Positions 8,307 through 17,177 of a DNA stretch of 38,124 bases are shown piece after piece; within the stretch, counting starts at the first letter, position 1, and each line of letters begins with the position of its first letter. A program made the position numbers and the translations under genes. Under the pieces are notes generated by a model, which did no database searches, was not told the DNA's origin, and worked only from the letters and a program-made list of their open reading frames with translations. The DNA is from Dyadobacter frigoris (GTDB lineage: Bacteria; Bacteroidota; Bacteroidia; Cytophagales; Spirosomataceae). The stretch covers positions 1 through 38,124 of the forward strand of contig NZ_SZVO01000029.1 in assembly GCF_005280585.1 (NCBI RefSeq), given 5' to 3'.

Positions 8307-8624
8307 CTATTTCATGCTGAAGGTGCAATTGACAAATTGGTAGCCATGATGAGTGGACACTAAAAATAACGCACAACGATAAATCAAACGTGGAATTTTA
8401 TAAAAACCTTATCTCTCCTTGCCTAAAATGTGCTTAGCTTCGGATAGTGGAGTCTTGCAGGATGGTACTGATGACACGAAAAAAGATTTATTTTTCAAAA
8501 ACAAGACAGCGCAGGACAGTTATAAAAAAGTGAAACCACTTATTTACATTCCGATAACAAGAAATACTTGCATAATGTAAAGTGAATATTGTGGAATGAA
8601 TGGCGGGTTTTGTCCTGAATTTGC
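8307..8624. other. intergenic region upstream of the sigma factor
   Basis: About 318 bases without a supportable gene. The first 60 bases may be decayed integrase sequence. The rest is likely promoter DNA for the ECF sigma gene that begins with GTG at 8625. No RNA gene or repeat was seen. Confidence 0.4.
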
Positions 8625-9227
8625 GTGAAACAAACAGAATATTTACATGACACTTATTTGTCCGAACGCTGGACACAGTTCTGCGCAGGGGATAAAACTG
8701 CCTTTAGCGACCTGGTAGATCACAACTTCAATTCCCTCTATCATTATGGCACCCGGTTTTCGCCGGATAAGGACCTCATCAAAGATTGCATCCAGGATCT
8801 GTTTCTGGAAATTTGGGAAAAGAGGGAAAAACTAGACCACATTATTTCAATCAAACCTTATCTGTTTCAATCCTTGCGAAACAATCTGATTAGCAGACTC
8901 AAAAAACAATCCAGGTTTTCTGGTCTGTCAGCAAATGAGGAGCAGTTTTCAAATGATAGTACCGCTGAATTAAAATGGATAAAGGACGAAACCGACGCAC
9001 TCAACAGCAGTCGTCTCGTAAACGGAATTGAGCTACTTCCCAAAAGACAACGAGAGGCGCTATACCTAAAATATTACGAAGACCTTTCCCATGAGGAAAT
9101 TGCCAGCATCATGGGATTACAACGTCAGGCAGTTGCCAACTATCTGCATTACGGGATTCTGAAATTGCGGGAATACTGGAAATGCAAAACCATTCTGCTG
9201 ACAATGATCATCGATTTGATGATCTGA
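8625..9227 (+). CDS. ECF RNA polymerase sigma factor (FecI-like, Bacteroidota expansion)
   Basis: A 200-residue sigma-70 family factor starting at GTG. Region 2 is at about 15-75: FSDLVDHNFNSLYHYGTRF, then DLIKDCIQDLFLEIWEKRE with the acidic/aromatic core that grips RNA polymerase and the -10 element. Region 4 is at about 135-185: LPKRQREALYLKYYEDLSH, then EEIASIMGLQRQAVANYLHYGILKLRE as the helix-turn-helix. It is followed after 113 bases by a FecR anti-sigma gene and then by a SusC with an STN domain, the standard trans-envelope regulation set. The likely role is to direct transcription of the SusC/SusD genes downstream when substrate is bound. The tail after residue 190 is hydrophobic (KTILLTMIIDLMI), as in some relatives. 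Confidence 0.93.
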   Translation: MKQTEYLHDTYLSERWTQFCAGDKTAFSDLVDHNFNSLYHYGTRFSPDKDLIKDCIQDLFLEIWEKREKLDHIISIKPYLFQSLRNNLISRLKKQSRFSGLSANEEQFSNDSTAELKWIKDETDALNSSRLVNGIELLPKRQREALYLKYYEDLSHEEIASIMGLQRQAVANYLHYGILKLREYWKCKTILLTMIIDLMI

Positions 9228-9340
9228 CAACGTCGTTTTAAGAGAATATAATTTTTTTTTCGATTTTTTTTCATAATCCATGGGTATGGAATAGCGACTG
9301 TTAACTCATCGTTTCAGAAGTAGCTATTTTAAACAATTCC

Positions 9341-10402
9341 ATGAATAACTATAAGAACTTCGAGGTCACAGATTGGGTCGATGATCCTGGGTTTCGTAAA
9401 TGGGTTTACAAAGGTGAACAAGATTCTTTCTGGATTTCGATCCTGGAAAACACACCGTCGCAGGCAGAAAACATAGAGCAGGCCAAGGATATTTTACTAA
9501 TGGTCCGGGGAGAATTCGACAACATTCCGGAACAGGAACTGGCTTTAAGAAAATCCAAATTGCTTGACTACATTTCGCAGGAAGGACAGGTCAGGTCCTG
9601 GTGGCGGGGAAGATGGTTTCAGGTCGCGGCAGTACTGTTACTTACGCTGGGTTTTGGCGGATATTACCGGAAACAGTTTTTCCCGGTGCCATACAATGCC
9701 GTCCTCTCCCGCTCTGGCAGTACTGCAATCATTGAAATAATCAATAATACAGAACAAGTGAAGTTGGTGACTCTGCCCGATGGCAGTTCCGTAATCCTGA
9801 AAAAAGACGCCCGGATCAGCTATCCCGACAAGTTCTATGCGGATAAGCGTGAAGTGGTTATGCTGGGGGAAGCGTTTTTCGAGGTTCAAAAGAACCCGGA
9901 TAAACCTTTTTACATCTATTCAGGTGAAATGTTGACAAAAGTTACAGGAACAAGTTTCAGTATTAAAGCCAACGCCACGGATAAGCAGGTGCAGCTCGTT
10001 GTTAAAACAGGCGTCGTGGAAATTTCCAGAAATAAAGCTGGTGAGGAAACAAAAACGAATCATCTGACCCTGAATCCCAATCAGCTCGTGACATTGAATC
10101 GGGAAAGCAATGAATTCAAAACACAAAATGTAAATGAACCGGTCCTGATCAACCTGCCAATTGAATCTCAATATTTCACATTTAAAAAGTCTTCGTTAAA
10201 AGATGTTTTTAGTACCCTGGAACTGGTGTACGGTGTGCATATCAATTTTGACAAAATTGTCACTGTCAAATGTAATATTACTGCCAGACTGGGCGATGAG
10301 CCGATCCTGGAAAAACTGGAAATGATCTGTGAAGTTCTTAATGCGAGATTTGAAATGAAAAACAATACGGTTTCTATTTATTCAGACGGCTGTGAAAAAT
10401 AA
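9341..10402 (+). CDS. FecR-family anti-sigma factor (DUF4974)
   Basis: A 353-residue single-pass membrane regulator. Residues 1-90 are the cytoplasmic anti-sigma part. A membrane helix lies at about 92-109 (FQVAAVLLLTLGFGGYY). The periplasmic FecR domain follows, with LPDGSSVILKKDARISYP at about 145-165, VMLGEAFFEVQKNPDKPFYI and TKVTGTSFSIKA. The C-terminal DUF4974 (about 280-350) has FKKSSLKDVFSTLELVYGV and ILEKLEMICEVLNARFE. In this family the periplasmic part contacts the STN domain of the TonB-dependent transporter and passes the signal to the ECF sigma factor encoded just upstream. Length and domain order are typical. A small hairpin follows before the SusC gene. Confidence 0.95.
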   Translation: MNNYKNFEVTDWVDDPGFRKWVYKGEQDSFWISILENTPSQAENIEQAKDILLMVRGEFDNIPEQELALRKSKLLDYISQEGQVRSWWRGRWFQVAAVLLLTLGFGGYYRKQFFPVPYNAVLSRSGSTAIIEIINNTEQVKLVTLPDGSSVILKKDARISYPDKFYADKREVVMLGEAFFEVQKNPDKPFYIYSGEMLTKVTGTSFSIKANATDKQVQLVVKTGVVEISRNKAGEETKTNHLTLNPNQLVTLNRESNEFKTQNVNEPVLINLPIESQYFTFKKSSLKDVFSTLELVYGVHINFDKIVTVKCNITARLGDEPILEKLEMICEVLNARFEMKNNTVSIYSDGCEK

Positions 10403-10462
10403 AAATAAGTAAGCAACAACTTAACTGAAAAGCGCCAATGAAATAGAATATCTACTGATAAA

Positions 10463-10490
10463 AGCCGGTAATGCTGAAACATCACCGGCT
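10463..10490. other. small hairpin between fecR-like and susC-like genes
   Basis: AGCCGGT pairs with ACCGGCT, with an inner ATG/CAT extension across one mismatch. No T run follows, so it may be an attenuating or processing hairpin rather than a full terminator. Confidence 0.4.
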
Positions 10491-10608
10491 GACTTAAATC
10501 TCCAATGCTGTTTCATGATCCGGTTTCGCACACCGGGTACGCTTCAAATTGGCAGAGGAGATGGCTTGCAACTCTGGTACTTACAGAACACAAAACCAAA
10601 TCAAAATT

Positions 10609-13600
10609 ATGCAAAAAAATCGAAAAAAAATCTATACTCCGGTTAACCTGATGCGGATATCAATCGGGCCAATCATACTCATCTTTCTGCTTATTGGTCC
10701 AATTTTTGCCAAAGCGCCAGACAAACAAAACGTCCTGGATCAACGTATATCTATTATAGTTACCGAAATGAACCTTGATCAGGTGCTTGAAAAAATCGAA
10801 AAAAAAGCAAATGTGCGCTTTGTTTACAGCCACGAAATGATCTTTGCCGATCGTAAAGTTTCAGTACACGACGAAAATAATCGTTTAGAAGCCATTCTAA
10901 ACGGTATTTTGTATCCGCTTGGAATTACTTTCAAATTATCAAATAAAAACACCATCCTACTTAAACGCGGCCAGGTCAAAAATTCCATTTTAAAACCAGT
11001 GGATAAACCAAAGCATAACGCGACGGGAGCATTAGCCGATAGCAGTTTTATCATCAAAGGACAGATTTTCGACAGCAAGGAGCCGCCGGTTTCGTTGCCG
11101 GGAGTAACGATTCAGGTTAAAAATACAGATCGCGGCGTAACAACCGACCCTAATGGAAATTTCGAAATTTCTGTCAGAAAAGGTGAAGTGCTTGTTTTTA
11201 CCTTTATTGGCCTGGATACAAAAGAAATCGTTGTTTCCAATACCAAAAATATGGTGATCTCCCTTGCTGAACAAAATACAGCACTGAATGAGGTCGTAGT
11301 TACAGGATATTCAGAGCAAAAAGCACGAAATCTGGCAAATTCCATAGGAAAACTGGATGTGAAAGCAGCCATTGCAAACAAACCGATCACCCAGTTATCA
11401 CAGGCATTACAAGGCGGGGTAACAGGACTTACAGTTATGCAGGGCAGCGGGATGGCCGGCGAAGACCGCTCAAACATTCTAATCCGTGGAATTTCCACCA
11501 TCGGCGGAACCTCTCCCCTTGTGCTGGTTGATGGCGTCCCTTTCGACATCAATTCAGTGGACCCGACAACGGTGGAAAGTATCACCGTTTTGAAAGACGC
11601 GGCAGCGGCATCAATCTATGGTGCACGAGCTGCAAACGGTGTAATTCTGGTTACCACCAAGAGAGGTATTCCCGGCAAACTTTCAGTCACCTATGACGGT
11701 TACGGCGGTGTTCAGAATGCGACTTATCTTCCTAAATTTGTTGACGCTCCAAAGTATATGACCATGGTAAATGAGGCATACGCAAACATAGGCGGTTTGG
11801 AGCCTTACAGTGAAACCACAATTCAGAAAACAGCCGAAGGCTCTGACCCGGTCAACTATCCGAATACGAACTGGTCCAAACTGATGTTAAAAAAGAATCC
11901 TGTGATCCAAAGTCATTCTGTCAGCATTTCAGGTGGTAATGAACTTGCCCGGTTCGCCGTGAGTGGTAACTACCTGTTCCAGGACGGACTAACGCCTAAA
12001 CGCGATTTTGAAAGGTTTTCTTTTCGCGCGAATACAGGTGTTACGCTCACTAAAAACGTTTCCATGCTGCTGGATTTAGTGGCAACAAGAAGCAGAAATC
12101 GATCAGAGCTGGTGCGGTTTGGGAATTCCCTCCATTTGGTTTATTCAACACCTCCGAATATCGTCCCAAAATATCCGTTGAAAGATGACGGTTACCAGGC
12201 TTATGGAAATTTTGGAGAAATGATGAATCCTATGGCTGAATTGGAAAGAGGTGGTTATGCGCAAAATAAGAGAGATCAGATCAACATTAATTTTCAGCCG
12301 GTTTGGCAGATCACACCTGAATTAAAGCTAAGGGGACAATATCTTTATCGTGTTACTTCTGAAGGCGGCTTAACTAACCGAAATTCCTACAATTTCCTTG
12401 ATTACTATACGGGAAATCTTGTTTTCACCTATACCAATCAAAAAGCGTCCAGCGTTGGAAGAGCCACGTATAACTATCTGTCTTCCAACCTTGAATTTTC
12501 CCAAACGTACGGTAAACATTTTATTTATGCGATTGGCGGAATTTCTCGGGAGGCAAATTTCATTTCCAATTTTGACCAGGCAAACCTGGCCTCTTATTTT
12601 GTGAAGTTCAACTATGTTTTTAACAATAAGTATTTGTTGGAAAGTACTGTAAGGACAGACGGCTCTTCCAAATTTGGTCCTGGTCACAAATGGGGAACAT
12701 TTCCTTCGGTTGCATTGGGTTGGAATGTTCACAACGAGGATTTCCTGAAAGACGTTAAGTTCGTTACCAGTTTCAAGCTAAGAGCATCTTATGGGTTGAT
12801 GGGTAATAATGGCAGAAATGACGACGTAAATGAGCTTTATAGATATCAAAGTCTGATCGACGGTGGAAACGGAAATGAAACTTCGATAGGAAATCCGGCA
12901 ATCACCTGGGAAACTGTCAAAATGCTGGACATAGGAACCGATATAAGATTGTTTCAAAATCTGGGTTTGACGATCGACTGGTTTAGTAAAACAACGGATA
13001 ACATTTTGCTTACACCGCCATTATCACTTTCATCCGGGGTAGCTACGCTTCCGATCAATTCGGGTTCAGTATCCAATAAAGGCTGGGAATTTATGCTTAA
13101 TTATTCCAAAACGTTCAGCAGAGATTTCGAAATGAGTGCCAGCGTCGGGTATTCGTATTACAGCAATAAAATCCTGTCACTTAGAGGCGGACCATATATT
13201 GGAACCAGCGGTGTTGACATCAATGAAGTTGGCCAGCCGATCAACAGCTACTATCTGTACAAAACGGATGGTTTACTCACACAAAAAGACATAGACGGCG
13301 GGACAACACTTTTACCGGGACAACAAATCGGGGATATTAAATACGTTGATATTAATGGGGATAAAAATATAGACAAAGCCGATAAAGTGATTTCTGGCAA
13401 CCCAAATCCCCAGGGCAGCTATTTTACAAACCTGAACTTTGTTTACAAAAGATTCTCGCTCGAAACCCAGATCAATGGCTTCACAAAAAGTCTGGCCTAC
13501 TACACGGGACGATACCAAACGCCGTTGAACGTTACTTCCAATTTTGACGGAGGAACACCGATGCAATTTCAGACGGATTACTGGACCCCGCAAAACCCGA

Positions 13601-13887
13601 ATGCAATGTTTCCAAGACTGGCACCCGCTCCGGGCAATAATGTCCTTCCGGCCGACTATTGGCTAACCAATGCTGCATTTCTGAGAGTCAAGTACATACA
13701 ACTGGGATACAATTTCAAACCTCAGTTCATTAAAAAATTAAAAATAACCAATCTGCGTGTGTTTGTCAATACACAAAACGCGATCACGCTTAGTAAAATG
13801 AAATACTTTGATCCGGAAACAAGGGGCAGTGAAGCCAACTACCCGATGATGAAAGTGTATACCGTTGGATTGAATGTTAAATTTTAA
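10609..13887 (+). CDS. SusC/RagA TonB-linked outer-membrane transporter with STN signalling domain
   Basis: About 1,092 residues from the ATG at 10609. An in-frame TTG 60 bases upstream would precede a poor leader, so I prefer the ATG. Order of parts: signal segment with hydrophobic core at about 20-34; STN domain at about 45-110 (ISIIVTEMNLDQVLEKIEKK, then ILYPLGITFKL); CarboxypepD-like domain (IKGQIFDSKEPP to FTFIGLDTKEIVV); TonB-plug with EVVVTGYSEQKA, ILIRGISTIGG, PLVLVDGVPFD and the SusC signature ITVLKDAAAASIYGARAANG; then a long beta-barrel ending in YTVGLNVKF. It imports large ligands with its SusD lipoprotein partner using TonB energy. The STN domain and the sigma/FecR genes upstream indicate that it also senses the ligand. 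No glycan-degrading enzyme lies beside it, so the substrate cannot be named. Confidence 0.96.
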   Translation: MQKNRKKIYTPVNLMRISIGPIILIFLLIGPIFAKAPDKQNVLDQRISIIVTEMNLDQVLEKIEKKANVRFVYSHEMIFADRKVSVHDENNRLEAILNGILYPLGITFKLSNKNTILLKRGQVKNSILKPVDKPKHNATGALADSSFIIKGQIFDSKEPPVSLPGVTIQVKNTDRGVTTDPNGNFEISVRKGEVLVFTFIGLDTKEIVVSNTKNMVISLAEQNTALNEVVVTGYSEQKARNLANSIGKLDVKAAIANKPITQLSQALQGGVTGLTVMQGSGMAGEDRSNILIRGISTIGGTSPLVLVDGVPFDINSVDPTTVESITVLKDAAAASIYGARAANGVILVTTKRGIPGKLSVTYDGYGGVQNATYLPKFVDAPKYMTMVNEAYANIGGLEPYSETTIQKTAEGSDPVNYPNTNWSKLMLKKNPVIQSHSVSISGGNELARFAVSGNYLFQDGLTPKRDFERFSFRANTGVTLTKNVSMLLDLVATRSRNRSELVRFGNSLHLVYSTPPNIVPKYPLKDDGYQAYGNFGEMMNPMAELERGGYAQNKRDQININFQPVWQITPELKLRGQYLYRVTSEGGLTNRNSYNFLDYYTGNLVFTYTNQKASSVGRATYNYLSSNLEFSQTYGKHFIYAIGGISREANFISNFDQANLASYFVKFNYVFNNKYLLESTVRTDGSSKFGPGHKWGTFPSVALGWNVHNEDFLKDVKFVTSFKLRASYGLMGNNGRNDDVNELYRYQSLIDGGNGNETSIGNPAITWETVKMLDIGTDIRLFQNLGLTIDWFSKTTDNILLTPPLSLSSGVATLPINSGSVSNKGWEFMLNYSKTFSRDFEMSASVGYSYYSNKILSLRGGPYIGTSGVDINEVGQPINSYYLYKTDGLLTQKDIDGGTTLLPGQQIGDIKYVDINGDKNIDKADKVISGNPNPQGSYFTNLNFVYKRFSLETQINGFTKSLAYYTGRYQTPLNVTSNFDGGTPMQFQTDYWTPQNPNAMFPRLAPAPGNNVLPADYWLTNAAFLRVKYIQLGYNFKPQFIKKLKITNLRVFVNTQNAITLSKMKYFDPETRGSEANYPMMKVYTVGLNVKF

Positions 13888-13900
13888 ACTCAACTAAATC

Positions 13901-15481
13901 ATGAAAAGGATATATATTTTATTAATAACGATGTTTTTTCTGAGTTCCTGTAATGATGATTTCCTGACGAAGGATCACCCTACTGCTACCACCGACGAAA
14001 ATTTCTGGAACACGGAAGGTGAAATCAACACAGCGCTCAATGCGATTTATGAACAGGTACCAACCGGTCAGTTTCAATTTAAAAGAAATACCAGAATCAC
14101 CTTCGAAGGTATGACCGACAATGCCGTTTGGTATGCAAATTTCTTTGGAGAGGTAAATACAATTGCCCTGGGAAATGCCAATTCACAAATGAGAGGAGGT
14201 GACTGGTATGCAGTACAGCCGGTTTGGGAAGAAAATTATATCGCTATCCGCCGCGCCAACAGGTTTCTCGAACATGCAGGAAAAGCGCTGATAGAACCGA
14301 ATCTAAAAAAACGGTACTTTGCAGAAGCACGCGCTTTGAGAGCCTGGCTTCACCTGGACCTATTTTTGTATTACGGCGAAGTACCCATTGTTACTGCTGT
14401 TGTGCTTCCTACCGAAACTGATCTTAAAAAGAATTCCCGGCAGGAAATTGTAGACTTTATTGTCGCAGAACTTGATGCGGCCTCCGCTGATTTGCCCACG
14501 ACTTATCCAATCAATGATGTAAAGAGGATTACCAAAGGTGCCTGTTACACTATGAAAACTGTTGCATTGCTCAACAACCGCCAATATACGATGGCAGCTA
14601 CGGCGGCCAAACAAGTCATTGACCTGAATCTTTACAAGCTTCACCCAAACTACTTAAACTTGTTCAATTACGAAGGGCAGGTAAATGAAGAGCGAATATT
14701 TATAAAACAAGCTGGAAATAATGACAGTTTTTACAGGAGTGCGCCAGGATATCTTGGGGGAAATGCTTGTCTTAATCCAACGGGTTCTCTTATGAATACC
14801 TATGAAACCAGACAGGGCAAAACTTTGGCAGAATTAGGGACAGACAGCACTGAAATTTACAGGCAAAATCCCAATTATAAATCCAACCGCGATCCGAGGA
14901 TGGACGCCACGATTGCTTATCCGGGCTCAACCTATTACGGCAAACTTGACCCCTGGGATGATTCGCCTAATAACCCAAACAGACTGGCCGCCATTTATTC
15001 GTCCAAAACCGGTTATTGGCTCAGAAAGTACGTAGATCTGGCTGATAAAGGAAAAGGAGGCTCGCTGGATTATATGATATATCGCTACGGAGATCTTTTA
15101 CTAATGTATGTTGAAGCTTTGGTTGAAAGTGGCAAATGGAATGATCCGGATGTTATTAAATACATCAACCAGATCAGGAACCGGGCCAAAATGCCAAATG
15201 CAGATATAGCTGTTTACAATTCGGAAGCTAAAATAAGGGAACTTTATCAACGGGAACGACGTGTAGAACTTGCCTTTGAAGGAAGCCGTTTGTTTGACAT
15301 AAGGAGATGGAAAATTGGAGAAAAAGTAATGAATGGTATTGTTGAAGGAGCCATTAATCCAAAAACAAAAAAGGCAGTTAACGTTGAAACCCGCACATTT
15401 TCGCAAAAAGATTATTTATGGCCCATTCCGGCCAGAGAAACGGAGGGAAACCCAAACATGACTCAAAACCCAGGGTACTAG
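13901..15481 (+). CDS. SusD/RagB nutrient-binding outer-membrane lipoprotein
   Basis: A 526-residue SusD-like lipoprotein, starting 13 bases after the SusC stop and clearly co-transcribed. The leader ends in the lipobox LSSC (Cys17), followed by NDDFLTKDHPT. The N-terminal part has NFWNTEGEINTALNAIY and YFAEARALRAWLHLDLFLYYGEVP (the TPR-like RAxxYxxL region). The C-terminal RagB part has LDYMIYRYGDLLLMYVEAL, IRELYQRERRVELAFEGSRLFDIRRW and the classical ending LWPIPARE with TQNPGY. It caps the SusC barrel and captures ligand at the cell surface. Length and order are normal. A long hairpin follows the stop. Confidence 0.96.
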   Translation: MKRIYILLITMFFLSSCNDDFLTKDHPTATTDENFWNTEGEINTALNAIYEQVPTGQFQFKRNTRITFEGMTDNAVWYANFFGEVNTIALGNANSQMRGGDWYAVQPVWEENYIAIRRANRFLEHAGKALIEPNLKKRYFAEARALRAWLHLDLFLYYGEVPIVTAVVLPTETDLKKNSRQEIVDFIVAELDAASADLPTTYPINDVKRITKGACYTMKTVALLNNRQYTMAATAAKQVIDLNLYKLHPNYLNLFNYEGQVNEERIFIKQAGNNDSFYRSAPGYLGGNACLNPTGSLMNTYETRQGKTLAELGTDSTEIYRQNPNYKSNRDPRMDATIAYPGSTYYGKLDPWDDSPNNPNRLAAIYSSKTGYWLRKYVDLADKGKGGSLDYMIYRYGDLLLMYVEALVESGKWNDPDVIKYINQIRNRAKMPNADIAVYNSEAKIRELYQRERRVELAFEGSRLFDIRRWKIGEKVMNGIVEGAINPKTKKAVNVETRTFSQKDYLWPIPARETEGNPNMTQNPGY

Positions 15482-15501
15482 CACTTCCGTCAGTCAGCTA
15501 C

Positions 15502-15547
15502 CCGTTGGATCCGTGTGACTGTTTACGCTGTCACATGGATCCAACGG
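15502..15547. terminator. long hairpin downstream of susD-like gene
   Basis: An 18-pair inverted repeat: CCGTTGGATCC pairs with GGATCCAACGG, then one G-U, then TGTGAC with GTCACA, around a 10-base loop. It lies 20 bases after the SusD stop and 42 before the end of the convergent gene. No T run follows, so it is either a factor-assisted terminator or an RNA-stabilising structure shared by both convergent transcripts. Confidence 0.6.
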
Positions 15548-15588
15548 CAATGAGTATCAAATACCAGGCAAGGCCAACGGCAGAACCG

Positions 15589-16716
15589 CTATCTTGCCTT
15601 GCCGCCAGGATACCTGTCTCCTACGATTTGGATCTGTGATATTGCCTCTGTGAGCATTTTCAAATCTTCGGCACTAAATTCATAATCAGCTGACCAAAGG
15701 TTTTCTTGTAAATGTGCTTGCTTCGATGTACCAGGTATTGGAACAACCCAAGGTTTTTGAGCAAGCAACCATGCCAGTGAAACCTGAGCCGGGGTCAATC
15801 CTCTTTGATTTCCAAATTCTGTTAATAACTCAATAATTCCCCAGTTGGCCTGAATCGCCTCAGATGTATATCGAGGCAATGTTGGACGATTATCATTACC
15901 CGGAACGAATTTTGTTCGTTCGGTTAGAGAACCGGTGAGATAAGCCCTGCCCAGCGGACTGTAAGGCACAAAACCTATCCCTAATTCTTCACAAACCGGA
16001 AATATGCCCGTTATCGGTTCTCTTGACATTAAGGACAATTCAGTTTGAATGGCAGTAACCGGCTGTACGGCATGAGCTTTTCGGATATTATCAGGGTCAG
16101 CTTCGCTTAGTCCAAAATGTTTTACTTTTCCCTCTTTTATCAAATCGCTTACCGTTCCGGCAACATCTTCCATAGGAATTTTCGGGTCAACACGGTGCTG
16201 ATACAACAAGTCAATTGTATCTGTTTTTAGCCTTTTTAAGGATTGTTCGACTACCAGCCTGATGTGTTTGCGGTCACTATTGAAGCCTCCTGTCAGTTTG
16301 TTATTTTGAATATCAAATCCAAACTTGCTGCAAAGGATTATGTTCTTTCTAAAAGGTGCTATCGCTTCACCTACCAACTCTTCATTTGCAAATGGTCCGT
16401 AGGCCTCAGCAGTATCAAACAGGTTTATACCTATTTCGTAAGCTTTTCTGATGACAGCAATACTATTTTTTCTATCGGGTACAAAACTGCGGTTCCAGCT
16501 CATCCCCATACAGCCTAGCCCAACGGCAGATACTTTTAAACTGTGTTTTCCTGAACCTAATGTGCGGTATTTTACGTTTGCAGCAGGCTTTATGTCTGCA
16601 TCTGCTTGTATTGATGGTTTCACAGATGACGGGAAACTTAGCGCCGGCAATACCATCAGTGATGCTCCTAATGTTGTACCCGCTTTGAGAAAATTCCTTC
16701 TGTTTTGATGTTTCAT
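15589..16716 (-). CDS. exported aldo/keto reductase
   Basis: A 375-residue NADPH-dependent aldo/keto reductase. The AKR catalytic tetrad is present: D101 and Y106 in FDTAEAYG, K131 in CSKFGF and H174 in LLYQHRVD. Cofactor-binding regions appear as IQTELSLMSRE, YSPLGRAYLTG and the late WVVPIPGTSK motif. The closest resemblance is to the group using GLGCMGMSW near the start. Unlike most relatives it begins with a Tat-like leader (NRRNFLKAG, then a hydrophobic stretch to about residue 30), so it may be folded with its cofactor and exported. The substrate is unknown. It converges on the SusC/SusD operon and has a 461-base intergenic region upstream. Confidence 0.93.
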   Translation of the reverse strand: MKHQNRRNFLKAGTTLGASLMVLPALSFPSSVKPSIQADADIKPAANVKYRTLGSGKHSLKVSAVGLGCMGMSWNRSFVPDRKNSIAVIRKAYEIGINLFDTAEAYGPFANEELVGEAIAPFRKNIILCSKFGFDIQNNKLTGGFNSDRKHIRLVVEQSLKRLKTDTIDLLYQHRVDPKIPMEDVAGTVSDLIKEGKVKHFGLSEADPDNIRKAHAVQPVTAIQTELSLMSREPITGIFPVCEELGIGFVPYSPLGRAYLTGSLTERTKFVPGNDNRPTLPRYTSEAIQANWGIIELLTEFGNQRGLTPAQVSLAWLLAQKPWVVPIPGTSKQAHLQENLWSADYEFSAEDLKMLTEAISQIQIVGDRYPGGKAR

Positions 16717-17177
16717 GTTTGACGAATTTAATTATTTGCTTTGATGGTTTCCAGGTTGTTATTGGTAATACTGAATCAACTTTTCATCTGATTATCAGAA
16801 AATTGATAATGCAAAATTATCTCATCCTTACTACATGGAATAACGGAAACCAAACAGTATATTAATGAAATCAAACATTTACTAGCTTTCTTATATTTAA
16901 AGTTAAACCAGGATTTTTCAGTTTTTCCTAATATTAAGGTCGGCAGGGGTAATAAAACTTCTATCATCCAAATACTCATAAAACGCTGGCTAACAATAAT
17001 TTTGCAAAAATGTAATTTCAAAGTCAAACGAATATGTTAAAGATCATGACAATGGTTAAGTCAAAATGGGATAACATTAATAAATAATGTTTGACCGTTG
17101 TAATCAATTGTTTGATTCTTGCAATCTGTTATTTAGGCAAGTTCCTACCTTTATTTTTTATTTAACCAAACTGTAAA
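16717..17177. other. intergenic region between divergent reductase and dehydrogenase genes
   Basis: About 461 AT-rich bases that must carry both divergent promoters. The possible leftward ORF inside it has no recognisable features. Near 17085-17125 there are repeated TTTGA-like words (GTTTGACCG, TGTTTGATTC), which could belong to a promoter or operator for the dehydrogenase gene, but I cannot define a site. Confidence 0.35.

Noticed and set aside
10549..10608. Upstream TTG start for the first SusC gene
   Set aside because: The extension has no leader character, and the ATG at 10609 gives a standard one.
16776..17027. Minus-strand ORF of 83 residues in the reductase/dehydrogenase gap
   Set aside because: Irregular hydrophobic composition typical of AT-rich non-coding DNA, no motif, and it occupies the expected promoter region.
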